Shown: piece by piece, positions 1-8,036 of the stretch
Position numbering within the stretch: position 1 is the first letter of the stretch
How the letters are laid out: every line of letters begins with the position of its first letter
NCBI GenBank assembly: GCA_015056315.1
Contig: SVGN01000013.1
Location: 1 to 55,409, forward strand
Length of the DNA: 55,409 nt
Direction: 5' to 3'
DNA from: Clostridiales bacterium
GTDB lineage: Bacteria > Bacillota > Clostridia > Christensenellales > Aristaeellaceae
Notes under the pieces: generated by a model
Seen by the model: only the letters and a program-made list of their open reading frames with translations
The model's database searches: none
What the model was told of the DNA's origin: nothing
Program-made: the position numbers and the translations under genes

Positions 1-717
1 ACCTCGCAGTACCGCTGCGAGCAACAGGGTGGGGCTCCGCGCCCCACACCTGCGGTTCCTCTTTTGACGCAAAAGAGGAACCAGAAAACAGCGACACGCT
101 CTCTTTGGTCAAATCCCTTTGATTGCCCTTTTTCGTGGCGGCGGTCGCAATCAAGGTCACTCCGCAGTTAGTAGTTAGCTTACTCGCCACTTGCACAGCA
201 AACTGCTCCCTTTACCCGCCCCGAAAAACGGCAGGGGGATTTGACGTCGTTCGCTACCGTCGCGTGCGGGGAGCCTCTTGGCTGTGCTCCGTTTTCGCTG
301 CAACCCGAACTCCCGCCCCCACACAAGGCTCCCTCTTCAGAGGGAGCTGTCGGCGCAGCCGACTGAGGGTGCCGCCCGCAGCCCCCTCCCGGCAGGAGCC
401 GTTCCACCCAAGCCACTCATAGCTTTATCTACCTCGCAGTACCGCTGCGAGGAACAGGGTGGGGCTCCGCGCCCCACACCGCGGTTCCTCTTTTGACGCA
501 AAAGAGGAACCAGAAAACAGCGACACGCTCTCTTTGGTCAAATCCCCAATAATTGCCCTTTTTCGTGGCGGCGGTCGCAATCAAGGTCACTCCGCAGCAG
601 CGTGCCAGCTTACTCGCTGCTTGTACAGCACACTGCTCCCTTTACCCGCCCCGAAAAACGGCAGGGGGATTTGACGTCGTTCGCTACCGTCGCGTGCGGG
701 GAGCCGCTTGGCTGCGG
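1..717. repeat. duplicated ~290-bp unit (1-287 and 431-717)
   Basis: Position 1 onward and position 431 onward both begin ACCTCGCAGTACCGCTGCGA and stay nearly identical to the run TTTGACGTCGTTCGCTACCG and the CGTGCGGGGAGCC that follows. Differences are mainly substitutions, for example around 165-185 against 595-615. The offset is 430 bp. The 288-430 stretch between the copies holds one two-hairpin element. Confidence 0.85.
326..376 (+). repeat. two-hairpin dispersed repeat element, copy A
   Basis: Stem one is GCTCCCTCT (328-336)/AGAGGGAGC (339-347). Stem two is GTCGGC (349-354)/GCCGAC (358-363) around a GCA loop. A TGAGGGTGCCGCC tail follows. Confidence 0.8.
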
Positions 718-980
718 GCAGCATCCCTTGCCTCCCGAACCCCGAGTTGCCGGAACAGGTCAGCAAGGTCGTAACAGGCATCCCCCCGGCAAAGCCGCAG
801 AAGCCGCTTGGCTGCGGGCAGCATCCCTTGCCTCCCGAACCCCGAGTTGCCGGAACAGGTCAGCAAGGTCGAAACAGTCATCCCCCCCGGCAAAGCCGCA
901 GAAGCCGCTTGGCTGCGGGCAGCATCCCTTGCCTCCCGAACCCCGAGTTGTCGGGGCGGGTCGGAAAGGTAGGAACAGCC
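702..980. repeat. tandem ~101-bp repeat, about 2.7 copies
   Basis: The phrase AGCCGCTTGGCTGCGGGCAG starts at 702, 802 and 903, giving periods of 100 and 101 bp. Units one and two are almost identical through GGCAAAGCCGCAGA. The third diverges after about 60 bp. The unit is not a multiple of three and the copies are not separated by unique spacers, so this is neither a coding repeat nor a CRISPR. Confidence 0.85.
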
Positions 981-1009
981 TTCCCCGCCAATACCTGCCC
1001 ACCCCCACA

Positions 1010-1047
1010 AGGCTCCCTCTTCAGAAGAAGCTGTCGGCGAAGCCCAC
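1010..1047 (+). repeat. degenerate two-hairpin repeat element, truncated copy
   Basis: It has the same GGCTCCCTCTTCAGA lead as copy A, but the second arm reads AGAAGAAGC and breaks stem one. The element stops after GTCGGCGAAGCC and runs straight into the next copy. Confidence 0.65.
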
Positions 1048-1053
1048 CCCCAC

Positions 1054-1110
1054 AAGGCTCCCTCTTCAGAGGGAGCTGGCTGCCCGAAGGGCAGACTGAG
1101 GGTGCCGCCC
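1054..1110 (+). repeat. two-hairpin dispersed repeat element, copy B
   Basis: Stem one is identical to copy A (1057-1065/1068-1076). Stem two has changed to CTGCCC (1080-1085)/GGGCAG (1089-1094) around GAA. Pairing is kept although both arms differ from copy A. The GAGGGTGCCGCC tail is conserved. Confidence 0.8.
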
Positions 1111-1123
1111 CCAACCCAACCCA

Positions 1124-1159
1124 AAAGGGACATCCGGCATCACTGCCGGATGTCCCTTT
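1124..1159 (-). terminator. terminator of the redox cassette
   Basis: A perfect 16-bp stem pairs AAAGGGACATCCGGCA with TGCCGGATGTCCCTTT around a four-base loop. On the minus strand it lies about 20 bp past the polyferredoxin stop codon and ends in a T-rich tail. Confidence 0.85.
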
Positions 1160-1178
1160 GCTGTTTCTATCGCTGTTC

Positions 1179-2153
1179 CTATTGCTGTTCCTTCCCTTTG
1201 CATATTCCACACTCGGCACACCGCCCGCCGCAGCCGCTCTGCCCCTCCGGCGCAGCCGCAGCCCCGGCAGCCTGTGCTGCCTGCTTGGGTTCTTCCTTCC
1301 TCCTGTACACCCCGAACCCCAGCCGGATCGCCCCGGTGGGGCAGGCCTTGGCGCACTCGCCGCAGCGGATGCACTCCATCGACTGGGGGTGCCTGACCGG
1401 ATCCACCTCCATACCGCAGACCTGTGCGCATTTGCCGCACCGGATGCATTTCTTCTCATCCACCGTCAGCCGGTAGAAGCTCACCTTGTTGAGCAGACCG
1501 TAAATGGCCCCCAGCGGGCACATGGTCTTGCAGAAGAAGCGGTAGACCATCACGCAGCCCGCCACGGTGCCCACCAGCACCAGCAGCTTCCACCAGAACA
1601 GCCCGCCGATGGTCTTTCGCAGCTCCGGGTGGGTGCTCAGCAGGGGCACGCCGCCCTCCAGCGTGCCCGCCGGGCAGATGTACTGGCAGAAGGCCGGGTC
1701 GCCCATGCCCACCACGTTGGTTACCAGCACCGGCATCAGCAGCACGAACACCACCAGGATGCCGTACTTGATGTATTTGGCAAACCGGGGCAGCCGCAGC
1801 TTCTTTTTCGGCAGCGGGATGAGGGCAAAAAGCTCCTGCAAAAGCCCGAAGGGGCACAGAAAGCCGCAGATCCATCTGCCCAGCACAACACCTGCCGCCA
1901 AAAGGAAGCCCACCACATAGAAGCTGAAGTCCAGCTTCATGGAGCCGCTTACCGCCTGCAGCGCGCCGATGGGGCAGGAGAGGGAGGCGGCGGGGCAGGA
2001 GTAGCAGTTGAGGCCGGGGGCGCAGAACTGCTTCCACTTGCCGGTGTAGAGCTTTGCGCCGCCCTTCTGGAAGAAGTTGCCCACATGGCAGTTGTTGAGC
2101 CCGAAGGCGGCGATCTGTACAGCCTTGCGTTTGATCGCTTGCGATATCTTCAT
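1179..2153 (-). CDS. 4Fe-4S polyferredoxin membrane protein (NapH/YccM type)
   Basis: The product is about 324 residues: an integral membrane iron-sulfur protein likely to move electrons across or along the membrane. It shows a cysteine-rich N-terminal segment (CYSCPAASLSCPIGALQ) and transmembrane helices bearing CGFLCPFG, CQYICPAGT and CKTMCPLGA. Two classical ferredoxin clusters follow (CIRCGKCAQVCGMEVDP and CIRCGECAKACPTGAI), and the C terminus has extra cysteines (CGGRCAECGICKG). I chose the ATG at 2153, five bases after the stop of the small CXXC gene and next to a GGGGTGACGGAG stretch. An in-frame ATG at 2177 would overlap that gene. It is the last gene of a three-gene redox cassette. 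The partner and substrate are unknown. Confidence 0.85.
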   Translation of the reverse strand: MKISQAIKRKAVQIAAFGLNNCHVGNFFQKGGAKLYTGKWKQFCAPGLNCYSCPAASLSCPIGALQAVSGSMKLDFSFYVVGFLLAAGVVLGRWICGFLCPFGLLQELFALIPLPKKKLRLPRFAKYIKYGILVVFVLLMPVLVTNVVGMGDPAFCQYICPAGTLEGGVPLLSTHPELRKTIGGLFWWKLLVLVGTVAGCVMVYRFFCKTMCPLGAIYGLLNKVSFYRLTVDEKKCIRCGKCAQVCGMEVDPVRHPQSMECIRCGECAKACPTGAIRLGFGVYRRKEEPKQAAQAAGAAAAPEGQSGCGGRCAECGICKGKEQQ

Positions 2154-2158
2154 CTCCG

Positions 2159-2311
2159 TCACCCCAAACCGATGCACTCAAGGCACAGATTGATGGCTTT
2201 TTTCAGCACCATGGCCACCTCGCCCCGGCTGATGCCCACCGCCACCATCACGGCGGCGGCGCACAGCAGCAGGAGGCGCAGGGCGTTGAGCCATCCTTCT
2301 TTACTGCGCAT
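2159..2311 (-). CDS. small CXXC membrane protein, CD1871A family
   Basis: This is a 50-residue protein with one hydrophobic helix followed by KKAINLCLECIGLG. That ending matches the family named CD1871A family CXXC motif-containing protein, recognised from its CLECIG signature. Its ATG overlaps the TlpA gene stop (ATGCGCAGTAA), and its TGA lies five bases before the polyferredoxin start, so the three are translationally linked. The CXXC may be an electron or thiol relay between the thioredoxin-like protein and the polyferredoxin, but that role is inferred only from position. Confidence 0.85.
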   Translation of the reverse strand: MRSKEGWLNALRLLLLCAAAVMVAVGISRGEVAMVLKKAINLCLECIGLG

Positions 2312-3320
2312 TCAGGTATTCCTCCACAAAGGCCATGCAGCCGGGCACATTGGCCCCCACGATGGGCTCGCCGATGATCTCTCCGTCGGCATTGACAAAG
2401 AAGGTGGTCGGCACGCCCACCACCTGGCTCAGCAGGGGAGTAAAGTCGTCGGAGGCCACAAGGCTTGGGTACACATTGGCTCCGGTGGCCTGGCAGATGG
2501 CCACGGCGGTCTCGAAGGTATCCGTATCCTCCGGGGAGTAGAGATCGCTCACCAGACCGATCAGCTGCACGTTTTCGGGCATGCTTTGGCTCCAGGCGGC
2601 CAGCTCATCCATCTCCTCGATGCAGGGGCCGCAGAAGGTGCCCCATACATTGACCACCGTCAGCGCTTTATCGGCAAAGATGGCCTCGGTAACGGTGTTG
2701 CCCTCAAGGTCGGTGGTGGTAAAGGCGGGGAACTGCCCCTGGGGCTTGTAGAACTCGTCCGCATCAAAGACCAGCGGCTGGAACTCCGCCCCGGCCATGA
2801 TCTCGGCAGCCCGGGCAGCGGCGGCGGTGGCCCGGGCCAGCAGCTCCGTATCGGAGGAGGAGAGCAGGGTGCTGTAATCCAGCCCCACATACACATAGCC
2901 CTCGTTTTCACCGATCAGGAACGCGGTGGGCACGCCCAGCGCATCGGCGATGGTGCCGTCCCCGGTCATCTGCTCGTAGGCATCCTTCCGGATCAGCAGC
3001 AGCTGCCCGGCAGGGCCGGAGCAGGCCTTCCGGAGCTGCTCCGCCAGCACAGGATCCTCCGCGGCGGCAGGCTGCTGCGCCATCAGGTCGCTTACCAGCT
3101 GCGCATCGGTGTAGAGAAAATCGATGGCGGGCATATGGGCATCCATGGTGGTGTTCAGGGTGGTCAGCTCGATGGAAAGGCCACTGTCCATATCCGCTTG
3201 GGTCAGCGGCAGGATGATGCCCCGGCGGGGCAGGTCGCCGGGGGAGGCTCCTTCGGCAACGGCAGCCAGAGGCAGCAGCAGGCATAGGGCCAGCAGCAGG
3301 CAGACAAAACGGTTATGCAT
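2301..3320 (-). CDS. secreted TlpA/ResA-like thioredoxin-fold protein
   Basis: The protein has 339 residues. An N-terminal signal peptide (hydrophobic stretch around residues 5-22, cleavage near AVAEG) places it outside the membrane. Residues 195-339 form a TlpA-type redoxin domain with WGTFCGPCIEEMDEL (cysteines 230 and 233) and the cis-proline segment VGVPTTFFVN. Residues 30-190 have no motif I recognise and are longer than in simple ResA proteins. The gene leads the cassette, with a GGAAAGG ribosome binding site just upstream. A thiol-disulfide exchange role is well supported by the active site. The electron donor is probably the adjacent membrane polyferredoxin. Confidence 0.88.
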   Translation of the reverse strand: MHNRFVCLLLALCLLLPLAAVAEGASPGDLPRRGIILPLTQADMDSGLSIELTTLNTTMDAHMPAIDFLYTDAQLVSDLMAQQPAAAEDPVLAEQLRKACSGPAGQLLLIRKDAYEQMTGDGTIADALGVPTAFLIGENEGYVYVGLDYSTLLSSSDTELLARATAAAARAAEIMAGAEFQPLVFDADEFYKPQGQFPAFTTTDLEGNTVTEAIFADKALTVVNVWGTFCGPCIEEMDELAAWSQSMPENVQLIGLVSDLYSPEDTDTFETAVAICQATGANVYPSLVASDDFTPLLSQVVGVPTTFFVNADGEIIGEPIVGANVPGCMAFVEEYLNAQ

Positions 3321-3355
3321 AGATCGTATCTTCCTTTCCTGTAGGGGGTGGGTCT

Positions 3356-3361
3356 ATCATA
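3356..3361 (-). promoter_or_regulatory. -10 box (TATGAT) of the redox cassette
   Basis: TATGAT lies 36 bases before the TlpA start. It sits inside a short GGGT/ACCC inverted repeat, and no good -35 match lies at 16-18 bp. Support is moderate. Confidence 0.4.
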
Positions 3362-3402
3362 ACCCATCCCGGTGCAAAATGCATGGGTCAAATGCTGGCA
3401 GC

Positions 3403-5067
3403 TCAGCAGCGGTGGAACAGCTCCTTCACCACCGCGTAGCTCATCTTGGGGCGGCGGTACTCATCCACCACGCCCTTGCTGTTGTAGGTGCGGGGGCGCT
3501 TGTCGAACCATTCCTCCTCGGTCACCCGGCAATCGGCAAACTGCCACAGCAGGATGCCGCACACCGCCTCCTCTGCCAGCACCGTGGTGATCTGCTCCCG
3601 GAGGATGTCGCACTGGCGCTCCTCCGTCCATTTGCAGCGGCTCAGGGGGTCGTGGTAGCCGTAGATGGCTCCTGCGCCGATCTCGCTGATGATCAGCGGC
3701 TTCTCCCCGCCGCCGCCCGCAGCGATCTCCGCCCGCTTGGCATCGATCTGCCGGCTGATGGGGCGGTTGTGATACCACTGGGGGTAGATGTTGATGCTGA
3801 CCACATCCTGCGCATCGTAGACCAGCCCGCCGGGGCGCTCCAGCAGGGCGGCGGTTACCGGGCGGCTCGCGTCCAGCTCGTGCAGCAGGCCGTAGAGGGT
3901 GCGGTAGCACTCAGCACCGTAGGGGGTATCGTCGGCGCACTCGTTGAGACAGCCCCAGATGAAGATGGCCGGGTGGTTGTAGTGCTGCTCCACCATCTCC
4001 CGGGTACAGAGGATGGATTGCTCCATAAAGTGGGGGTTGCGCATGCGCTCCTCGCTCAGGCCCCGGGCATGGGATTCCTCCCAGACCAGAATGCCCAGCT
4101 CATCGCACAGGTCAAGGAACAGGGGGTCGTTGGGGTAGTGGCAGGTGCGTACGCAGTTGCAGCCCAGATCCAGCATCATGGCCAGATCCTGCTGCATGGC
4201 GCTGAGGGGCACGGCGCAGCCGAAGCTGCCCCAATCCTCGTGGCGGTTGAAGCCCTTCAGCAGCACCCTTTCGCCATTGATGAGGATGTGCCGCCCCTCT
4301 GTTTGCACCCTGCGGAAGCCGAAGCGGTCGCACAGGTCATCCACGGGGGCACCGTCCTTCTCCAGCCGGGCTTCGAGGGTGTAGAGCTTCGGCTGCAACG
4401 GCTGCCAGGCCACCGCATCCGGGCAGGTGACGGCGCAATGTACCATTTTCTCCTGCCGGGGCTGGAGCTTTACGGGCATGCCCTGCTCGCAGAGCTCCGG
4501 CATGGTAAGCCGCAGGTAGTACTCTCCGGGCGCATCCGAAAGGCTGCGCACCCACACCCGGATATCCGCCCGCCAGCCCTCGGGGGTCATGGCAGGAGCC
4601 ACCTGCATACGGGTGATGTACGCATCCCCCAGCTCCTCCACCAGCACCGGGCGGGTGATGCCGCCGTAGGCATAGTAGTCGTTGGGCAGGTGCAGGGCGG
4701 AATCCTCGCCGAAGCGGTTATCCACCTCCACGGTCAGGGTATGCTGCCCCCGGGGCAGGGCTTCGGCAACGGCATCGAAGGCGGTGTATGCGCCGTAGTG
4801 GCGGCACAGCTCCTGCCCATCCAGCCGCACCAGCGCCCGGAAGCTGACCCCGCCGAATTGAAAGCGCACATTGCCGCCGCAATCCACTTGGGTCTCGTAC
4901 ACCCCGCGGCCCCGGTAGCTGCGCAGGGTGGGCTGGCTCTCCCACACGCCGGGCACCGGCACAAGGAGGGGGCCTTCCGCGCCGCCCTCATCCGGGGTGG
5001 TCAGCTGCCACAGGGGGGCAGCCTCCTTGGAAATGCGCACCCGGTGGGTGGTAAACAAACGCTCCAT
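3403..5067 (-). CDS. intracellular glycoside hydrolase family 2 (beta-galactosidase/glucuronidase-like)
   Basis: The 554-residue protein has the GH2 layout: an N-terminal sugar-binding jelly roll (to about 150), an Ig-like sandwich (150-255) and a TIM barrel. The barrel carries KGFNRHEDW, TCHYPNDP, the acid/base in WGCLNECADD (Glu376) and the nucleophile in IISEIGAGA (Glu462). It is shorter than LacZ and has no signal peptide, so it acts on imported oligosaccharides. The start has AAAGGATG about ten bases upstream and lies 43 bp after the heparinase-like gene in the same operon. GH2 specificity (galactose, glucuronic acid or other) cannot be settled from these motifs. Confidence 0.88.
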   Translation of the reverse strand: MERLFTTHRVRISKEAAPLWQLTTPDEGGAEGPLLVPVPGVWESQPTLRSYRGRGVYETQVDCGGNVRFQFGGVSFRALVRLDGQELCRHYGAYTAFDAVAEALPRGQHTLTVEVDNRFGEDSALHLPNDYYAYGGITRPVLVEELGDAYITRMQVAPAMTPEGWRADIRVWVRSLSDAPGEYYLRLTMPELCEQGMPVKLQPRQEKMVHCAVTCPDAVAWQPLQPKLYTLEARLEKDGAPVDDLCDRFGFRRVQTEGRHILINGERVLLKGFNRHEDWGSFGCAVPLSAMQQDLAMMLDLGCNCVRTCHYPNDPLFLDLCDELGILVWEESHARGLSEERMRNPHFMEQSILCTREMVEQHYNHPAIFIWGCLNECADDTPYGAECYRTLYGLLHELDASRPVTAALLERPGGLVYDAQDVVSINIYPQWYHNRPISRQIDAKRAEIAAGGGGEKPLIISEIGAGAIYGYHDPLSRCKWTEERQCDILREQITTVLAEEAVCGILLWQFADCRVTEEEWFDKRPRTYNSKGVVDEYRRPKMSYAVVKELFHRC

Positions 5068-5110
5068 CTGTCAACATCCTTTCAAAAGCAGTGTGAAAAT
5101 ACGATCGTTC

Positions 5111-6919
5111 TCATGCCCTCTCGAGCCGGAAGCTGCGGTGGTGATGCTTTGCAGCGGGGGCGGTGAGCAACAGCCGCCACAGGGAGCCGGGGTAGTTGGC
5201 CGCCATGCGGGGGTCGGTCACCGGGATCTCCTCCACCCGGCAGCTCAGGTCGCTGTCCGCCGCCATGCGCAGCTTGCCGGTGGTCACCACGCCTGCCTCC
5301 ACCACCGGCTCATGCCGGAGCATGAACACCCAGGTGACCGGCTCTGCCCGCTCCAGCCGGATCTCGTCCTGCAGGGCAAAGCCGCCCTCCGTCAGCCGCA
5401 GGCTGCGGCCAAGGGCGGTCACGCCCGCCTCCGGGGCGTAGGCCTGTGCCAGCTCCAGCGAAAGCCCGTCGGGCAGGCGCTGCACATGGGCAGCGCGGCG
5501 GTGTGTGCCGGGCTGCTGCTCGCAGCCGCCGGGCATGGGCAGGTTGTGGTAGGCCGATCGGGTGTTCATCAGGGTGTACCGCTCATCGGAAAACGTCTTG
5601 GCGGTGTAGACCATGTTGCCTGCATCCACCACCTGCGGCTCTCCGTCCACAAAGAGGATGAAGGAGCCCACATCGTTGTGGTTGTGGGCCTCGCCGTTGT
5701 GGCCGCCCTTGGCGCAGAGGATGAAGCCATCCTGCTGGTATACCCGCAGCTCCAGCTGCGGCAGCCAGTGATCCCGGGGCGGCAGCGCCTGCGCAGCGGG
5801 CGCAGGGGCCGGGTGGAAGAGCCTGTCCAGCAGGCGGGTCAGGTGGGGCACATCGGAGAGCTGCCCGGAGGGCATGCCCCGGTGCTCCAGCCCCAGCTGC
5901 ACCAGCGCCGGGATGCCCAGCTTCTCGCCTGCCAGCTGCAGCCGCTCGCCGCAGAGCTGGGGCCGGGCATCGCAATCGGCAAAGTTGATGAACCAGCCGC
6001 CCTCCAGCCGGGTCACCAGCGGAAAAGTGAGGATGTTCCGCAGCTTTTGATCCTCCCACAGCTGCATTCTGCCATCGGTGATGCGCTCCAGCAGCTGCAG
6101 ACAATCCAGCAGGGAGCCGCCCGCCATGTTGAAGTAGCCGGTGCCCTCATCCAACCCGCCATCCTCCGGCAGCACGGCGATCCAGCGGTCCAGCATGCGG
6201 CAGGCCCGGTCGCACAGGTCGCTGAGCAGCCGCTTGTCCCGCAGCTCGATGGCGGCGGTAAAGAGGATGTTGGATACGATCCACGGCGTCCAGTTGCACA
6301 GATCCTTGCGCAGAAAGCCCATCCACCAGTAATCGTCCCGGCTCATGAAGGGCTCCAGCAGCCGTTTGCGCAGCTCGGCGGATACCCTGTGGCGCAGGAT
6401 GGGGGCTACGCCGTCCAACGCATCGCCCAGCATGGCGGAGATATGCGCCAGCACCATGCCGGTCTGGGCGGCAAAGAGGTCGATGTAGGGGGCCTCCGGG
6501 TCGGGCAGGGGCTTTTGGGCGGGGGCGGGGCTGCCCGGTATGGGGTTGATGTTGTGGGCGCTGATCACCCAGCTGCTTTCCTCCAGGATGCACCAAAGCC
6601 CGTCCACCACATCATCCAGCGCCTGGGTGGTGCCGGTAAGGCAGCAGTGGAGCGCCGAGGCGATCAGCTTGCGCCGCCTGTAGAAATAGGGCGTTTCGTA
6701 CACCTTGCGGCTGCCGGAACGCACAAAGCCCAGAAACTGGGTGGCGGTGAGCATGGGGTAGGGCTCCCGGCAGCTTTCGTACAGGGCCAACAGATCGGCT
6801 CTGTCGGCTGCATCAACGGCCTCCCAGGCGGCCCGGTCGCTCATGACCGGGTAGGGGAAGGCGGGCAGCTTCTCCAGCATAGCGGCAAACGGGTGGGTAT
6901 CCAGAAAGGTGCCAAGCAT
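5111..6919 (-). CDS. heparinase II/III-like family protein
   Basis: This is a 602-residue protein without a signal peptide. The N-terminal two thirds look like an (alpha/alpha) toroid, with ESSW, DEGTGYFN and CNWTPW segments. The C-terminal part has the beta-sandwich signature GGHNGEAHNHNDVGSFI (His412, His414) and DGEPQVVDAGN typical of the heparinase II/III family. Members are polysaccharide or oligosaccharide lyases acting on uronic-acid sugars. The substrate here is unknown. A cytoplasmic location next to a GH2 enzyme suggests the pair finishes degradation of an imported uronate-containing oligosaccharide. It is the first gene after a clear promoter. Confidence 0.82.
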   Translation of the reverse strand: MLGTFLDTHPFAAMLEKLPAFPYPVMSDRAAWEAVDAADRADLLALYESCREPYPMLTATQFLGFVRSGSRKVYETPYFYRRRKLIASALHCCLTGTTQALDDVVDGLWCILEESSWVISAHNINPIPGSPAPAQKPLPDPEAPYIDLFAAQTGMVLAHISAMLGDALDGVAPILRHRVSAELRKRLLEPFMSRDDYWWMGFLRKDLCNWTPWIVSNILFTAAIELRDKRLLSDLCDRACRMLDRWIAVLPEDGGLDEGTGYFNMAGGSLLDCLQLLERITDGRMQLWEDQKLRNILTFPLVTRLEGGWFINFADCDARPQLCGERLQLAGEKLGIPALVQLGLEHRGMPSGQLSDVPHLTRLLDRLFHPAPAPAAQALPPRDHWLPQLELRVYQQDGFILCAKGGHNGEAHNHNDVGSFILFVDGEPQVVDAGNMVYTAKTFSDERYTLMNTRSAYHNLPMPGGCEQQPGTHRRAAHVQRLPDGLSLELAQAYAPEAGVTALGRSLRLTEGGFALQDEIRLERAEPVTWVFMLRHEPVVEAGVVTTGKLRMAADSDLSCRVEEIPVTDPRMAANYPGSLWRLLLTAPAAKHHHRSFRLERA

Positions 6920-6957
6920 AGCGATGGTTCCCCCTGTGTATAGCGTTCTTTTTTGTC

Positions 6958-6986
6958 AGCATACCGCATCGGGCAGGGTATGGCAA
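6958..6986 (-). promoter_or_regulatory. promoter of the heparinase-like/GH2 operon
   Basis: On the minus strand TTGCCA (6981-6986) and TATGCT (6958-6963) are separated by 17 bp, about 40 bases before the start at 6919. Confidence 0.65.
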
Positions 6987-7030
6987 TACCCCTTGCAAAA
7001 TAAACCTCCTTTCGTAATTGGCAAAGCCCC

Positions 7031-7059
7031 TTTACAAAGCCGCCCCGCCCCCGTATACT
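7031..7059 (+). promoter_or_regulatory. promoter of the 7128-10076 genes
   Basis: TTTACA (7031-7036) and TATACT (7054-7059) are separated by exactly 17 bp, 68 bases before the first start codon. It runs back-to-back with the minus-strand promoter at 6958-6986. Confidence 0.75.
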
Positions 7060-7127
7060 GGTAGACAGACAAGACCCCGGCACGGGGCACAAAACCGAAT
7101 GAACGAATAACATGGAGGGCTTTTAGG

Positions 7128-7985
7128 ATGAACGAACATCTCTTTCCCCGCACAGAGGTGGCAGGGGTCTCCCTGTCCCGTATGATCATCGGCACCAACT
7201 GGATGCTGGGCTGGAGCCACCGCAGCCCTGCGCAGGATCACCAGATCCTCCGCAAGTTTTCCGATGGCGAAAAGGCGTACCCCATGCTGAAAACCTTCCT
7301 GGACCGGGACGTGGATACCATCATGGGCCCCCTGCAGCAGGAGCGGGTCATGCAGGAGGCTGTGCGCTATGCCCAGGAGAAGAGCGGTAAGAAACTGATC
7401 CTGATCGATACCCCCATCATCAACGTGGATGATAACGAGGCCGCCCGCCGGGAGGCCCGGGCCACCATCCGCCGCAGCAAGGAGTGCGGGGCCACCTTCT
7501 GCCTGGTGCACCACTCCAGCGCAGAAGCGCTGGTCAACAAGAATAAGCACATCATCGACCGCCTGCCCGATTATCTGGATATGATCCGCCAGGAGGGCAT
7601 GATCCCCGGCCTCTCCGCCCATATGCCCGAGCTGGTCACCTATTCGGACGAGAATGAGTACGATGTGGAGACCTACATCCAGATTTACAACTGCATGGGC
7701 TTCCTGATGCAGGTGGAGGTGGAGACCGTCAACCAGATCATCCACAATGCCAAAAAGCCGGTCATGACCATCAAGCCCATGGCGGCGGGGCGGGTATCGC
7801 CCTTCGTGGGGCTCAACTTCGTGTGGAACACCATCCGCCCCTGCGACCTGGTCACCGTGGGCTGCTTCGATGCGGAGGAGGCCGAGGAGGATGTGGAAAT
7901 CTCCCTGGCCGCCATAGAGCGCCGCATGCCCGAGATCGGCAAGCGCTCCAGCCCCAACCAGCACCAGGATGCCTTCGGCAAATAA
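7128..7985 (+). CDS. aldo/keto reductase-like TIM-barrel protein, function unknown
   Basis: The 285-residue protein has no signal peptide or membrane segment. The C-terminal part reads like the end of an aldo/keto reductase barrel: a KPVMTIKPMAAGRVSPF strand, then PCDLVTVGCFDAEEAEED. The N terminus (VSLSRMIIGTNWMLGW) also fits that fold. The canonical catalytic Asp-Tyr-Lys-His set is not evident, so enzymatic activity is uncertain. It lies 51 bp upstream of the GH42 gene and shares its promoter, which suggests a sugar-related role. ATG is preceded by GGAGGG, slightly far away. Confidence 0.55.
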   Translation: MNEHLFPRTEVAGVSLSRMIIGTNWMLGWSHRSPAQDHQILRKFSDGEKAYPMLKTFLDRDVDTIMGPLQQERVMQEAVRYAQEKSGKKLILIDTPIINVDDNEAARREARATIRRSKECGATFCLVHHSSAEALVNKNKHIIDRLPDYLDMIRQEGMIPGLSAHMPELVTYSDENEYDVETYIQIYNCMGFLMQVEVETVNQIIHNAKKPVMTIKPMAAGRVSPFVGLNFVWNTIRPCDLVTVGCFDAEEAEEDVEISLAAIERRMPEIGKRSSPNQHQDAFGK

Positions 7986-8036
7986 ACCGCTACAGCTGCT
8001 GCCGTCCTGGCGGCGCAGAAAAGGAGAACGACCACC

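Larger units (their letters stand above)
1..1123. repeat. repeat-rich intergenic block without a credible gene
   Basis: No reading frame here looks like a protein: the open frames are low-complexity translations of repeats. A unit of about 290 bp at 1-287 recurs at 431-717 with few changes. Each copy carries a GTGGGGC/GCCCCAC hairpin and a perfect 12-bp hairpin with loop GACGC (54-82 and 483-511). From 702 a second repeat of about 100 bp takes over, and two-hairpin elements lie at 326-376 and 1054-1110. This is non-coding DNA that has grown by duplication. Confidence 0.85.

Noticed and set aside
702-980. CRISPR array
   Set aside because: The units of about 100 bp are adjacent with no unique spacers, and no cas genes are present.
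708-3287. Long open frame on the plus strand across the repeats and the redox cassette
   Set aside because: It is the shadow of the minus-strand genes, rich in Ala/Gly/His with no domain. High-GC codon bias keeps opposite frames open.
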